Below, piece by piece: positions 53,703 through 62,376 of a stretch of 64,000 nt of DNA. A model generated the notes under the pieces. The model made no database searches. It saw nothing but the letters and a program-made list of their open reading frames with translations, and was not told the origin of the DNA. The translations under genes were made by a program, and so were the position numbers. Numbering within the stretch: position 1 is the first letter of the stretch; each line of letters starts with the position of its first letter. The DNA is from Methanofollis sp. UBA420 (GTDB lineage: Archaea; Halobacteriota; Methanomicrobia; Methanomicrobiales; Methanofollaceae): NCBI RefSeq assembly GCF_002498315.1, contig NZ_DAGX01000002.1, forward strand, positions 466,836-530,835. Direction: 5' to 3'.

Positions 53703-55239
53703 CCGTCTCGTCTCCCTTTTTTCCTGTCGGGGTGTAGTGCTCGACCTCCCCGAAGACCTTCAATTTGCCGTCCTCAAGGACGGAGACCGCACCGTGGCCG
53801 CCGCAGATGATACAGCGCTTCGCCTGCGCGGCGAGGTCGCGGTCCACCGCGGCCGCAAGGTCGAGGAGGGCGTGCCTTTCCTCTCTGGCCCGACCCGAGT
53901 CCACGTTCACCGAGGTGACCAGGAAATCGGCGAGGGAGTTGTAGACCTTCCTCTCATCGGTGAGACTGCCAAAGTTGATCACCGTGTCGCTCGTGAGGAG
54001 GATGCCCTCCTCGGGGCAGAAGAGGTAGACCAGACCGTGGACGTGGCCGCCGAGGCTTTCCAGCACCTCGAAGGTCCTGCCGCCGAAGGTGAACCGATCG
54101 AGGACCGGGAAGATCCCCCGCACCTCGCCTGTCGGGCCGCCGAAGAGGGTGACGTCCTTCGGCGGGTTGAACCGCGAGAAGAGGTTGATCATCGTCGTAT
54201 AGACGGTCTCCAGGACCGAACCCTCGGCAGGGGAGCCATAGGCGCGGTCCGAGGTCTCGATGACGGCCAGGGTGCCGGAGTGCATGTACGCCGGGGCGTC
54301 GTAGAAGCCGCCCGCGCCGCAGTGGTCGGCGTCGGCATGGGTGATCACCACCCTCTTCAGTTTCGTGCCGTCGCCGATGCCATAGTGCCTGAACATCCCG
54401 AGGACGTCGGGGTAGTAGATGCCGTAGCCGGTGTCGACCATCATGGTCTCGTCAGGGGTCTCGAAGACATAGATGCTGCCCCCACCGGGGAGCTGGAAGC
54501 AGAAGAGCTCCATCTCCAGGGTCACCCGGACCCGCTGGACGTCGGCGTAGAAGCCATCGCCGCAGGTCCGGTTCAGGCTCTCGCCGGTCTGGAGAACGCT
54601 CGCGAAGACCTGCCGCGGGTCGGCGCCGCGGGCGGCGAGGTCCTGGGCGATGTGGTTCATGTCGCCGAGGAGGCGGAGGAGGAAGTCGTCCCCGGCCTGA
54701 CCGGTCAGCCGCCGCAGACGCTGGGCGAACCAGATATAGAAGACGGTCTCGTCAAGGGTGTCGCCGGTCTGGTCGTATTCGAGAATCTCGATCGGGTATT
54801 GCGACTTCAGGCTGTTGAGGAGGGCGTCGACCCTCCCGCTCTCCTCCAGGCTGAGGGCGAGGGTCAGGCGGTCGGGATGGCTCCCCGTGTCGTCGAAGTC
54901 GACATGCGCGATATTGGCGCCGACGGTCGTCGTCAGGTCAAGGAACGTGGAGAGTGCGCCGGGGACATGGGGAAGGGTGACGTGGATTCGCAGGAAACTC
55001 AGGCCCGGGAGGTGGGTCTGGAGATAGCCGATGGCGGCGAGGTCGTTCCTGATGGCGACATGCGCCTCGGGATATGCCGTTACCTCCAGGAAAACGGTGG
55101 ATGGGTCGATACACCTGCTGTACTGGATGCGGTTGATGTTCCCGCCGTGCCGCATGATGATCCCGGCCGCCCGGTGAAGGGCGCCGGGCCGGTCGGGCAT
55201 GCGGGCGACGAAGGAGATCTTCTCTTTCTGGGCCTCCAT
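53692..55239 (-). CDS. Tandem ACT domains fused to a metallo-beta-lactamase-fold hydrolase
   Basis: A 515-residue fusion. Residues 1-70 and about 80-155 are two ACT domains (ISFVARMPDRPGALHRAAGIIMRHGGNI; IHVTLPHVPGALSTFLDLTTTVGANIAHV), which bind amino acids or similar effectors. A helical linker leads to the hydrolase domain from about residue 240, with metal motif ITHADADHCGA, then ESLGGHVHGLV, LLTSDTVINFG and a C-terminal CGGHG. The metal ligands appear complete. This suggests a hydrolase allosterically tuned by a small ligand. Substrate unknown. Confidence 0.8.
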   Translation of the reverse strand: MEAQKEKISFVARMPDRPGALHRAAGIIMRHGGNINRIQYSRCIDPSTVFLEVTAYPEAHVAIRNDLAAIGYLQTHLPGLSFLRIHVTLPHVPGALSTFLDLTTTVGANIAHVDFDDTGSHPDRLTLALSLEESGRVDALLNSLKSQYPIEILEYDQTGDTLDETVFYIWFAQRLRRLTGQAGDDFLLRLLGDMNHIAQDLAARGADPRQVFASVLQTGESLNRTCGDGFYADVQRVRVTLEMELFCFQLPGGGSIYVFETPDETMMVDTGYGIYYPDVLGMFRHYGIGDGTKLKRVVITHADADHCGAGGFYDAPAYMHSGTLAVIETSDRAYGSPAEGSVLETVYTTMINLFSRFNPPKDVTLFGGPTGEVRGIFPVLDRFTFGGRTFEVLESLGGHVHGLVYLFCPEEGILLTSDTVINFGSLTDERKVYNSLADFLVTSVNVDSGRAREERHALLDLAAAVDRDLAAQAKRCIICGGHGAVSVLEDGKLKVFGEVEHYTPTGKKGDETVTF

Positions 55240-55285
55240 ATCTGGAGATCAATGGGAGGACCACGGCAATAAATGTCGGGGGTCC

Positions 55286-56017
55286 TCAGGACGGGACGAG
55301 GACATAGACGGCAAAACCCATGTACTCCCGCCCATAGGCGGCGTACTCGTCCTGGATGCGGTAGAGGTACTCGCGCACCTCGTCGGCGTCCGCATCGCCG
55401 GGGTGGTCGCGCAGCCAGGCAAGGAGACCCTGCCAGTTACCCGACTCGTAGGCGTCCCAGTCGTCGGGCGACGCCCGGAAGATGGCCGCGACATCGAAGC
55501 CTGCGTCCCGTGCCGTCTGAAAGATCTCGTACTCGGTGAGGACGTCGCGCCACTCTCTGGCGAATTCAGGGGGGACGCTGTCCCGCGCCCAGTAGCGCTC
55601 GCCGATGACGATCCTGCCGTCGGGCTCGAGCCACGCGCTCATTGCCTCGAGGGCACCGGCAAAGCCGCCCCAGATGTGAGAGGAACCGATGCAGGCGGCA
55701 CAGTCGTACAGGCGGTCGGGCGTTTCGTCCCGCACGTCGGCAAGATCGATCCCGATCCGCGGGGAGAGTCCCTCCTTTTCGAGGAGGGCAACGGCCCGGC
55801 GGCAGGCGTCCTCCCTGATGTCGAGGCCCCGCCCGGCGATCCCGAACCTCTTCCCCCAGAGAGCAAGGATCGTCCCGTAACCGCAACCGAATTCCACAAC
55901 CCGGTCGTCGGCGGAGAGACCGGCCGCCTCCCCCGCACTGACCACCTTCTCAGGCGTCGTGGGGTTCATGATGGCCATGCCGCTCGTCGAGATCGAGATG
56001 AGATCAAAATATTCCAC
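55286..56017 (-). CDS. Class I SAM-dependent methyltransferase
   Basis: A 243-residue methyltransferase with motif I VVEFGCGYGTILALWGKRF, motif II GRGLDIREDACRRA, then DCAACIGSSHIWGGFAGALEAM and WLEPDGRIVIGERYW. The C-terminal part (WDAYESGNWQGLLAWLR) resembles the methyltransferase_11/25-type proteins of methanogens. Substrate unknown. It is followed by the ACT-hydrolase gene's promoter region and is probably a single-gene unit. Confidence 0.82.
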   Translation of the reverse strand: MEYFDLISISTSGMAIMNPTTPEKVVSAGEAAGLSADDRVVEFGCGYGTILALWGKRFGIAGRGLDIREDACRRAVALLEKEGLSPRIGIDLADVRDETPDRLYDCAACIGSSHIWGGFAGALEAMSAWLEPDGRIVIGERYWARDSVPPEFAREWRDVLTEYEIFQTARDAGFDVAAIFRASPDDWDAYESGNWQGLLAWLRDHPGDADADEVREYLYRIQDEYAAYGREYMGFAVYVLVPS

Positions 56018-56107
56018 CCTGAAAAGTGGATGGTCCCGGAATATAGGGCCATCGCAGGGTGCGTGAAAGGGGTATGTGAGATGGGCAGGTGTGCCTGCCC
56101 GTCCTGT

Positions 56108-56215
56108 TCAGAGCCGGTTGGACTTGGTGCTCTTCTTCACCGGCGCAGTTTCTGTCTTGGCATCCGCGTCCTTCTTACCCTTGGACGAGGAGCGCTTCTG
56201 GGTCTCGTAGGTCAT
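56108..56215 (-). CDS. Very small basic protein, 35 aa
   Basis: A short frame beginning MTYETQKRSSSKGKKD and ending VKKSTKSNRL, very rich in Lys, Ser and Thr. The reason to believe it is the near-perfect ribosome site AGGAGGTGA at proper spacing before the ATG at 56215, one of the best in the window. It looks disordered and could bind nucleic acid. I do not recognise a family. It sits alone before the methyltransferase gene on the same strand. Confidence 0.55.
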   Translation of the reverse strand: MTYETQKRSSSKGKKDADAKTETAPVKKSTKSNRL

Positions 56216-56818
56216 AGAGGACTCACCTCCTATCCTGATCAGATATTCTCAGATCTGTCATGCGAGGGATAAAAGTTGCCGGGGCGCAACGAGAGATCCT
56301 GCGGGAAAACCCTATTTGAACGGCATTTTGAGGGGTTTTGCATCGGGCGCGCCGGAGGGGATCGGGAGGATCAGGAGGGGGGCAAAAAGGAAGAGGGGGG
56401 CATCGCCCTGTGCCGGTATGGACGTGGTGCCTGCATGTCAGAATGTAGGGGGACATTTTGGACCCGACTCGGGTCAAATACGCCCGGATATGCCCTGGAT
56501 CCGGGGATCCCACCCCCCGTTCAGGGCCATATCGGGGAGATCCAGCGATCCGGGCATACCGGGGGCCGTGGGCAAAACAGGATGAAATCCGGCAGGACTC
56601 AACGCCCTCTGGCCGCCGATATGATTGTGGGTAATGCCTCCCATCTCCCGGCCCCCCCGGTGCCATGAAGGGGGAGGGAGCGGGGCTGAAAATCGTCCGG
56701 ATCCGGGCTCTTGAGAACCCTCACACTGAGGTTGATGTCGGCATTCCAGAGCGGGAATTCTACAGTGACCTCTTCAGGAAGCGATCACTCTACGCGAGGG
56801 TTTCTCCAGATCCTGAAC
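56216..56818. other. Long gap, mostly featureless, with one doubtful open frame
   Basis: The G-tract-rich stretch 56340-56410 and the rest show no clear hairpins, repeats or RNA gene. A plus-strand frame at 56665-56883 reads LKIVRIRALENPHTEVDVGIP and then EREFYSDLFRKRSLYARV. It looks protein-like, but it overlaps the next gene and has no known match, so I list it only as a possible gene remnant. Confidence 0.35.
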
Positions 56819-57187
56819 TTAAAGATCGATGCCGCGTTCTCTCAGTTCTCTGGTCTTTTTCTCGGAGCAGGCCTCGCACCTGAATTCGGGGGCGCGGTCG
56901 TCGGTCCTGTCGTAGTTGGAGGTCATGACAAGGCGGTATCCGCGGCAGACCTTTCCGCAGTCCACGCACCTGATATTCTCCTTCACCTCCCACTGGGCGG
57001 CAAGGGCCTTCGAGGTGAAGATGAAGCGGTCCACCCAGAAGAAGATGAGGCCGCCGATGAAGTTGGCGATGATAGTGGCGGTGATGGGGTCCATCGTGGA
57101 GAGGAGGATCAGCACGCCGGCGAGGAGCGGGGTCGAGAGTTGCCACCTGATGAGGTAGAGCCCATAACGCTTGAAATTGACGTCCAT
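56819..57187 (-). CDS. Small membrane protein with C-terminal zinc ribbon
   Basis: A 122-residue protein. Two membrane helices are STPLLAGVLILLSTM and TATIIANFIGGLIFFWVDRFIF, the latter GtrA-like. A C-terminal domain with CVDCGKVC and CEAC cysteines should bind zinc. The start at 57187 (MDVNFKRYGLYLIRW) places positive charges before the first helix. A longer open frame extends through the AT-rich promoter (TTTATTA, about 57213). Function unknown. Confidence 0.65.
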   Translation of the reverse strand: MDVNFKRYGLYLIRWQLSTPLLAGVLILLSTMDPITATIIANFIGGLIFFWVDRFIFTSKALAAQWEVKENIRCVDCGKVCRGYRLVMTSNYDRTDDRAPEFRCEACSEKKTRELRERGIDL

Positions 57188-57280
57188 ATATCTGTATAAA
57201 TTCAGAATTGCGGATAATAAACCTGAGTATGAGGACAGGGGAAGAACCTTCATCTCCCTTGCCATGCCACCTGATCAGAT

Positions 57281-57775
57281 ATGGCAGATGCAGAAGCAGA
57301 GGAGGGCGCATCCACCTCTTCTATAGTGTCGTCGGTGAGACTGCATGATAGCGCCGAAGGCGCGGATATCGAAGGACAGATCCACCCCCCCGATATCGTC
57401 GTCGGAGAGACGGCAGGGCGGGGCCGCGGCGTCTTTGCCGCGAGGGACTTCCTCCCCGGCGAGGTGATCGAGGTCTGCCCGGTGATCGTCTCGGCAGGAG
57501 CGGCTGACGAGGGCCTCATCGACCAGACAAACTTCTTCAACTACTACTTTGGGTGGGGAGAGTGTGAGAAGGCCTGTGCGATCGCCCTCGGCTACGGCTC
57601 GCTGTACAACCACTCGTATCACCCGAACGCCGACCACCGCCGGGACTTCGAGGCTGGCACGATCACGGTCGCGGCCTGCCGGCGCATCAGGGCGGGCGAG
57701 GAGATCACCATCAACTATACCGGTCCGGTGGATTGCCGGGACCCGGTCTGGTTCGACGTCGTGGAAGAAGAATAG
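57281..57775 (+). CDS. SET-domain protein (putative protein lysine methyltransferase)
   Basis: A 164-residue protein. After about 35 acidic residues comes a compact SET domain: AGRGRGVFAARDFLPGEVIEVCPVI, then the pseudoknot motifs LGYGSLYNHSYHPNAD (NHS) and IRAGEEITINYTG (GEEITINY). These form the SAM and lysine-binding site, so a lysine methyltransferase activity is expected. The target is unknown. No post-SET cysteines are present. A few archaeal SET proteins methylate chromatin-type proteins. Confidence 0.85.
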   Translation: MADAEAEEGASTSSIVSSVRLHDSAEGADIEGQIHPPDIVVGETAGRGRGVFAARDFLPGEVIEVCPVIVSAGAADEGLIDQTNFFNYYFGWGECEKACAIALGYGSLYNHSYHPNADHRRDFEAGTITVAACRRIRAGEEITINYTGPVDCRDPVWFDVVEEE

Positions 57776-57793
57776 AAAGAGACGGGGCAGGGT

Positions 57794-58264
57794 TCAGAGA
57801 ACCTCTGCCTTCGTGATCCTGACTTCGGGGACAGGCCGGTCCTGGCGGTCGGTCCTCGTACTTCCGATGGCGTCGACGACCTCCATGCCGGCGACGACCT
57901 TCCCGAAGGCCGGGTGCATCCGGTCGAGGTAGTTGTTGTTCACCAGATTGATGAAGAACTGACTTCCCCCGGTGTTCGGGCCGGCATTCGCCATCGAGAT
58001 GGTGCCGCGGTCGTTCCTGTTCGAGGGCGTGAGCTCGTCGGGGATCGTGTAGCCTGGCCCGCCCATGCCGGTGCCGGTCGGGTCGCCACCCTGGATCATG
58101 AAGTTGGGGATGACCCGGTGGAAGATGACGCCGTCGTAGAACCCTTCCTTCACCAGTTTTTCAAAGTTGCCGGCGGTGATCGGCATGTCGCCGTAGAGTT
58201 GAATGGTGATGTCGCCCGCCGTCGTGCGGAGGACGACCTTCGCTCCGCCTGGATGGTCAACCAT
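57794..58264 (-). CDS. Cyclophilin-type peptidyl-prolyl cis-trans isomerase
   Basis: A 156-residue cytoplasmic cyclophilin with FEKLVKEGFYDGVIFHRVIPNFMIQGGDPTGTGMGGPGY, GTISMANAGPNTGGSQFFI and HPAFGKVVAGMEVVD. Active-site Arg, Phe, Gln and the GSQFFI motif are present. It speeds proline isomerisation during folding. I placed the start at 58264, behind GGGAGGAAAG. The longer frame to 58546 is the antisense of the HEAT-repeat gene. Confidence 0.93.
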   Translation of the reverse strand: MVDHPGGAKVVLRTTAGDITIQLYGDMPITAGNFEKLVKEGFYDGVIFHRVIPNFMIQGGDPTGTGMGGPGYTIPDELTPSNRNDRGTISMANAGPNTGGSQFFINLVNNNYLDRMHPAFGKVVAGMEVVDAIGSTRTDRQDRPVPEVRITKAEVL

Positions 58265-58333
58265 GATCTTTCCTCCCTCTCTGGTGGCGCGGACAACCAT
58301 AAGAGTTCTCCCGGTTGGACGCCATGGGGGATC

Positions 58334-58669
58334 ATGGCAGGGAAGGATGAGAGGCGGGCCGCGGAGCACGAGGAGATGGTCGCCGTGTTCCTGAAAAACC
58401 TCACCCACGAGAGGCCAGAATACCGCTGGGGCGCCGCGGACGTCCTCGGGAGGCTCGGCGACGAGCGTGCCGTCGAACCCCTCATCGCCGCCATGGACGA
58501 CCCCGACCCGCGGGTGCGGAAGAAGGCAGCATGGGCCCTCGGGCAACTCGGCGACATGCGAGGGCAGCGGCCCCTCCTTGCGGCGATGCGGGACGTTGAC
58601 GAGGACGTCAGGGAGATCGCGGAGGAAGCGTACGAAATGTTGAAGAGGAAGGTCTTCGGTGGAGGGTGA
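58334..58669 (+). CDS. HEAT-repeat (PBS lyase-like) protein
   Basis: A 111-residue protein with two and a half HEAT repeats (YRWGAADVLGRLGDERAVEPLIAAMDDPDPRVRKKAAWALGQLGD and a partial third). It is a likely protein-protein scaffold. The ATG at 58334 follows GGGGGATC. It is divergent from the cyclophilin gene and ends four bases from cooC on the opposite strand. Confidence 0.82.
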   Translation: MAGKDERRAAEHEEMVAVFLKNLTHERPEYRWGAADVLGRLGDERAVEPLIAAMDDPDPRVRKKAAWALGQLGDMRGQRPLLAAMRDVDEDVREIAEEAYEMLKRKVFGGG

Positions 58670-58672
58670 GGG

Positions 58673-59572
58673 TCACACCTGCTCTTTCGTCCCGTACCGT
58701 ACCAGTGCCGACCCGACGGCCCGGAGGCCCTCGACGAACAGGGAGGACGGGACGGCGGCGAGCATTGGCCCTACATCGGGTTCGCACTCGATCAACCGCT
58801 CCTCGTACGGCAAGAAGAACCGGTCGGTAAAGATATCCCCCATATCGCCCAGGAGATCCCCGACTTTCTCCACGTCCTTTTCAGAACGCACCCTGTTGAC
58901 GACGAGGTGGACCGTGGGGATGCCCAGTTCCCGTGCGAGCAATGCGGCATGTTTGACGACCTGCACGGCGTTGAATGTCGGATCGGTGACGAGCACCGCC
59001 TGGTCAAACCCCTCCGCAATCGACCTCCCGAAATGCTCGACGCCGGCCTGTGTATCCATCAGGACAAACTCGCCCTCCCGCAGGTTGATGTATCTGACGA
59101 CGGCCTGAAGCAGTGTGTTTTCTGGGCAGAGACACCCCGTCGCCGCCTGCACGACCGTTCCCATCACAAGGATGTTCACGCCGTCAGGGCCCCTGACCCC
59201 GAACCTCTCCACCACATCGGAAACGTCCGGGTTGAGCGTCAGCATGAGTCCCCAGCCGTCGCCTGGCCTGGCACCGGTCTTCTCCTCCACATAGTCGATG
59301 TTCTTCGTCAGCGGCACAATGGCGTCGCTCTTCTCGCGCGGCACGCCCACGGCATAGGGCAGGTTCATCTGCGGGTCTTCGTCGACGGCAAGGACGGTGT
59401 GGCCGTTCCGTGCAAAAATGCGCGAGAGGAACGCTGTGATCGTGGTCTTGCCGACTCCGCCTTTCCCGGCCACGACGACGCGGAACCCTCTTTCCGTCTC
59501 CTTGTGGGTGTTCTGCCTGATCGTCCGGGCAGCACTCAAAATTTTTTCTTTTCTCTCATCAGGGTCACACAT
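58673..59572 (-). CDS. cooC: CooC-type nickel-insertion ATPase for CO dehydrogenase
   Basis: A 299-residue MinD/SIMIBI-class ATPase. The deviant Walker A is VVAGKGGVGKTTITAFL. VDEDPQMNLPYAVG follows, then MGTVVQAATGCLCPENTLL containing the CxC pair that binds nickel at the dimer interface, and VLMDTQAGVEHFGR. CooC loads nickel into the CooS C-cluster. About 30 extra residues precede the Walker motif. The start at 59572 follows GGAGG, and GTG at 59584 is an alternative. It is downstream of cooS in the same operon. Confidence 0.92.
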   Translation of the reverse strand: MCDPDERKEKILSAARTIRQNTHKETERGFRVVVAGKGGVGKTTITAFLSRIFARNGHTVLAVDEDPQMNLPYAVGVPREKSDAIVPLTKNIDYVEEKTGARPGDGWGLMLTLNPDVSDVVERFGVRGPDGVNILVMGTVVQAATGCLCPENTLLQAVVRYINLREGEFVLMDTQAGVEHFGRSIAEGFDQAVLVTDPTFNAVQVVKHAALLARELGIPTVHLVVNRVRSEKDVEKVGDLLGDMGDIFTDRFFLPYEERLIECEPDVGPMLAAVPSSLFVEGLRAVGSALVRYGTKEQV

Positions 59573-59637
59573 AGGTGCCTCCACTCCCGTGTTCTATAGT
59601 ATCTCCTCCATCTCCCTCCACTTTTCCCTGTCAGGGA

Positions 59638-61527
59638 TCAGATCCCGAGCGCTCTCCTCTTCCTCTCGATCTCCGCTTCGAGGAGGTCTGCGGCCTTCAC
59701 CGGGTCGGGTTCGACGGCAAGGGAGGCGTTCACCATCTCCCGGAGACGAGAGGTGAGGATATCGAGCACCTTCTGGCTCCCATAGACCCGAGGCGGGATG
59801 CCGAGCACGGTGGTGATCCCCGACGCCACGAAGTAGGTGGCGATGGAGAGGGCCTTCTGCGAGTACCATTCAGGTGCCGCACCGCCGAGGGGAAGGTCGC
59901 CGATACCAGTGCCCAGTTCGTCCGCAAGATGTGCGGCCATTACCAGAATCCGGGAGCAGTCGACACAGGAGCCCATATGGAGCACTGGCGGGACCCCGGC
60001 CGCAGTGCAGAGCGCCTTCAGTCCCTCGCCGGCCAGGTCCGCCGCCTCGGGCACCATCAGTCCGGCCTTCCCGCATGCAACGGCGGCGCACCCGGTCTCA
60101 ACGACCAGGATGTCTCTTCTGATCAGTTCTTTCGCAAGCGTGACATGGCCGTCGTCCTGCCTGACCGCCGGGTTGTTGCAGCCGACGATGCCTACCACCC
60201 CTCTGATGCCCCCGGCAACGACCGCATCGACCAGAGGCCTGTAGGATCCTCCAAACGCCGCCCGGATCGCCTCTTCGGAGAAACCCGCCATCATGCGAAT
60301 GGGCTTTGCGGGGATCCTGACCCGGTCGGGGTTCCGGTTAGGGAAGTTCTCGATCGCACGTGCGATGATCTCCTTCGCGGTGTCGAGGTCGTTTTCCGGA
60401 CGGAATTCCAAAAATATCGCACCCTGAACCCTGGATTTTTCGCTGGTGGTGACGACCTTCGTGTGGTAGCAACCGGCCGTGTGGGTGATGGAGGGGAAGA
60501 TGCACTGCGACCCGATCACCATGACGTCGACCGCACCGGTGACGATGGCAAGTTCCTGGTCGAGCAGGGAACCTGCGATGGGGATGCCGTGCCGCATTAA
60601 TAGTTCGTTCCCTGTACAGCACATCCCGACCAGGTTGATCCCCTTTGCCCCTTTTTCCCGTGCGCGTTTGAGGAGTGCCGGGTCTCCCGCCACTCTGACG
60701 ATCATCTCGGAAAGGACGGGGTTATGCCCGTGGAGGACGATGTTGACCCTGTCTTTCCTGAGCGTGCCGAGATTCGCCCTGGCGGTGCACGGCATGGGGG
60801 TGCCGAAGAGGATGTCGGATGCTTCCGTCGCCATCATGGACCCGCCCCACCCGTCGGAGAGCGCCGTCCTCATGGCGTGCAGGAGGAGATCTGCAGGATC
60901 TGCGCCGACGCCCATGTGGACCCGGTGCATGGCCTCGACGACCTCCCTGTCGACGCCCCGCGGCACGATCCCGGCCTTCGTCCATGCCTCCTTTGTCTTC
61001 TGCGGGGCACGTTCCGTCATCTGGATCCTGTTCTTGAGGGTGCCGTACTCCTCCAGCATCGCCCGGGCAAGGTCGGCGGCGACCTCCGCCGTTCTCCGTC
61101 CTTCAGACCGGATGCCGTACTCTGCAACGACTGCCTGCAATTTTTCCATATCAATGACCCTGTAGCCCTGCGACTTCCCTTCTGCGGTGCGGAGCAGGAC
61201 TTCAAGGACCTCGCGGCCGTGGTCAGAGTGGGCGGCGGCGCCCGTTGAGATGTCGTTGAGGAGGTTTCGAGCCACGATGAGGTCTGCGTCTGCACCGCAG
61301 ACACCCCGCGTCGGTTCCTTCCCGAAGGGTTCGATCCGGCAGGGCCCCATGGCGCACCTGTTGCAGCAGACCCCCAGCTGGCCGTAGCCACACCGGGGTT
61401 GCTGGGAGGTGAAGCGGTCCCAGACCGTCTCGATATCGTCGTCTCCCGCCTTTTCGAAAATGTCCCTGTCAGTGTCGTCGAGCACCCTCTTTCCTGAGAT
61501 ATCCCGTGCCCTCTGGAGATCAGACAT
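59638..61527 (-). CDS. cooS: Monofunctional Ni-Fe carbon monoxide dehydrogenase
   Basis: A 629-residue catalytic subunit. The D/B-cluster cysteines lie in CGYGQLGVCCNRCAMGPC (Cys46, 54, 55, 58, 63), and RGVCGADADLIVARN follows. C-cluster features include HGHNPVLSE, GINLVGMCCTGNE and HMGSCVDCSRIL. It oxidises CO to CO2 or the reverse and passes electrons to CooF. No acetyl-CoA synthase subunit is nearby, so this is the stand-alone CooS type, not the Cdh complex. The start at 61527 (MSDLQRARD) follows AAAGGACG and overlaps cooF by 8 nt. Confidence 0.95.
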   Translation of the reverse strand: MSDLQRARDISGKRVLDDTDRDIFEKAGDDDIETVWDRFTSQQPRCGYGQLGVCCNRCAMGPCRIEPFGKEPTRGVCGADADLIVARNLLNDISTGAAAHSDHGREVLEVLLRTAEGKSQGYRVIDMEKLQAVVAEYGIRSEGRRTAEVAADLARAMLEEYGTLKNRIQMTERAPQKTKEAWTKAGIVPRGVDREVVEAMHRVHMGVGADPADLLLHAMRTALSDGWGGSMMATEASDILFGTPMPCTARANLGTLRKDRVNIVLHGHNPVLSEMIVRVAGDPALLKRAREKGAKGINLVGMCCTGNELLMRHGIPIAGSLLDQELAIVTGAVDVMVIGSQCIFPSITHTAGCYHTKVVTTSEKSRVQGAIFLEFRPENDLDTAKEIIARAIENFPNRNPDRVRIPAKPIRMMAGFSEEAIRAAFGGSYRPLVDAVVAGGIRGVVGIVGCNNPAVRQDDGHVTLAKELIRRDILVVETGCAAVACGKAGLMVPEAADLAGEGLKALCTAAGVPPVLHMGSCVDCSRILVMAAHLADELGTGIGDLPLGGAAPEWYSQKALSIATYFVASGITTVLGIPPRVYGSQKVLDILTSRLREMVNASLAVEPDPVKAADLLEAEIERKRRALGI

Positions 61528-62089
61528 TGTATGTTTCGTCCTTTCTTTCATTACAAAACTCTGCGATCTTTTTCAGGACAGCCCTGTATGCCCTGATATT
61601 TGCGGGGACGGCGGCCTCTGCGCTCTTCGCATGGTGAGGATGGGGGGCACTGCCGAGGACAAGCGCCCCTGTCTTGCACGCCTCCACACACGCGGGGATC
61701 TTTCCGGTTCTCCGCCGCTCGATACAGTTGTCGCACTTTGTGTTGACCCTGCGGTCGGTCGAAAAGGGGGGGACGCTCCCGAACGGGCAGGCCCGTGCAC
61801 AGACGGCGCAACCGATGCACAGGTCTTCATCCACGAGGACCGAACCTGTGTCTCTGTAGAGTGCGTCTGTCGGGCAGGCCTCCATGCAGGGTGCAGGGGT
61901 GCAGTGACGGCAGAGGTTGGGAATGGTCAGGGTACTGGTCCCGGTCCAGACATGCATACGGCGCTGTACGATTTTTCCGTCACTGACGGCACTGAAGAGG
62001 TCCCTGCCCGGCGTATGCTCCACCGCGCATGCAAACTCGCAGTGTCTGCACCCGATACAGAACTCAGGCCTGACAGAAATGTTTTCCAT
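61520..62089 (-). CDS. cooF: CooF-like four-cluster ferredoxin
   Basis: A 189-residue polyferredoxin with four Cys groups in the DMSO-reductase-subunit-B pattern: CIGCRHCEFACAVEH, CRHCTPAPCMEACP, CIGCAVCARACPFG and CDNCIERRRTGKIPACVEAC. It carries electrons between CooS and a partner such as a hydrogenase or other oxidoreductase, none of which is encoded in the window. It heads the cooF-cooS-cooC operon. Confidence 0.92.
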   Translation of the reverse strand: MENISVRPEFCIGCRHCEFACAVEHTPGRDLFSAVSDGKIVQRRMHVWTGTSTLTIPNLCRHCTPAPCMEACPTDALYRDTGSVLVDEDLCIGCAVCARACPFGSVPPFSTDRRVNTKCDNCIERRRTGKIPACVEACKTGALVLGSAPHPHHAKSAEAAVPANIRAYRAVLKKIAEFCNERKDETYNV

Positions 62090-62376
62090 ACATCTTTCCT
62101 TCAGATATTTTTTTATCGAGCGTCGAAGGTTTCAGGTGCTGCTATTTATCAAAAAATAATTTTATAACGCCTCATATTCATATCTGGCGATTTATGAAAT
62201 TCAGAATAATCTCATGATATTTTTACCGCGTTCCGAGTCTCCCGGATAGAGACCTGCGATCCGACCAGAGCATGATGCTCATCCTCCACCGTGCGGAGAA
62301 GGTGTGGTCACTCTCCTGAATACTCCCATTCCCCGAAAAAAAGCACCTTATAGGAACACGGCCGAACTCATACAGA
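62090..62376. promoter_or_regulatory. cooF/mutS divergent promoter region
   Basis: An AT-rich block (62100-62225) contains the minus-strand TATA-like TTATAAAATTATTTTTT (about 62150-62166) for the coo operon. CCTTATAGG (about 62347-62355) lies 22-30 nt before the mutS ATG, implying a leaderless mutS message. I found no clear long palindrome for a CO- or redox-responsive regulator. Confidence 0.5.

Noticed and set aside
53737..55272. 511-codon plus-strand frame
   Set aside because: Antisense of the ACT-hydrolase gene, with a low-complexity Gly/Val/Asp composition.
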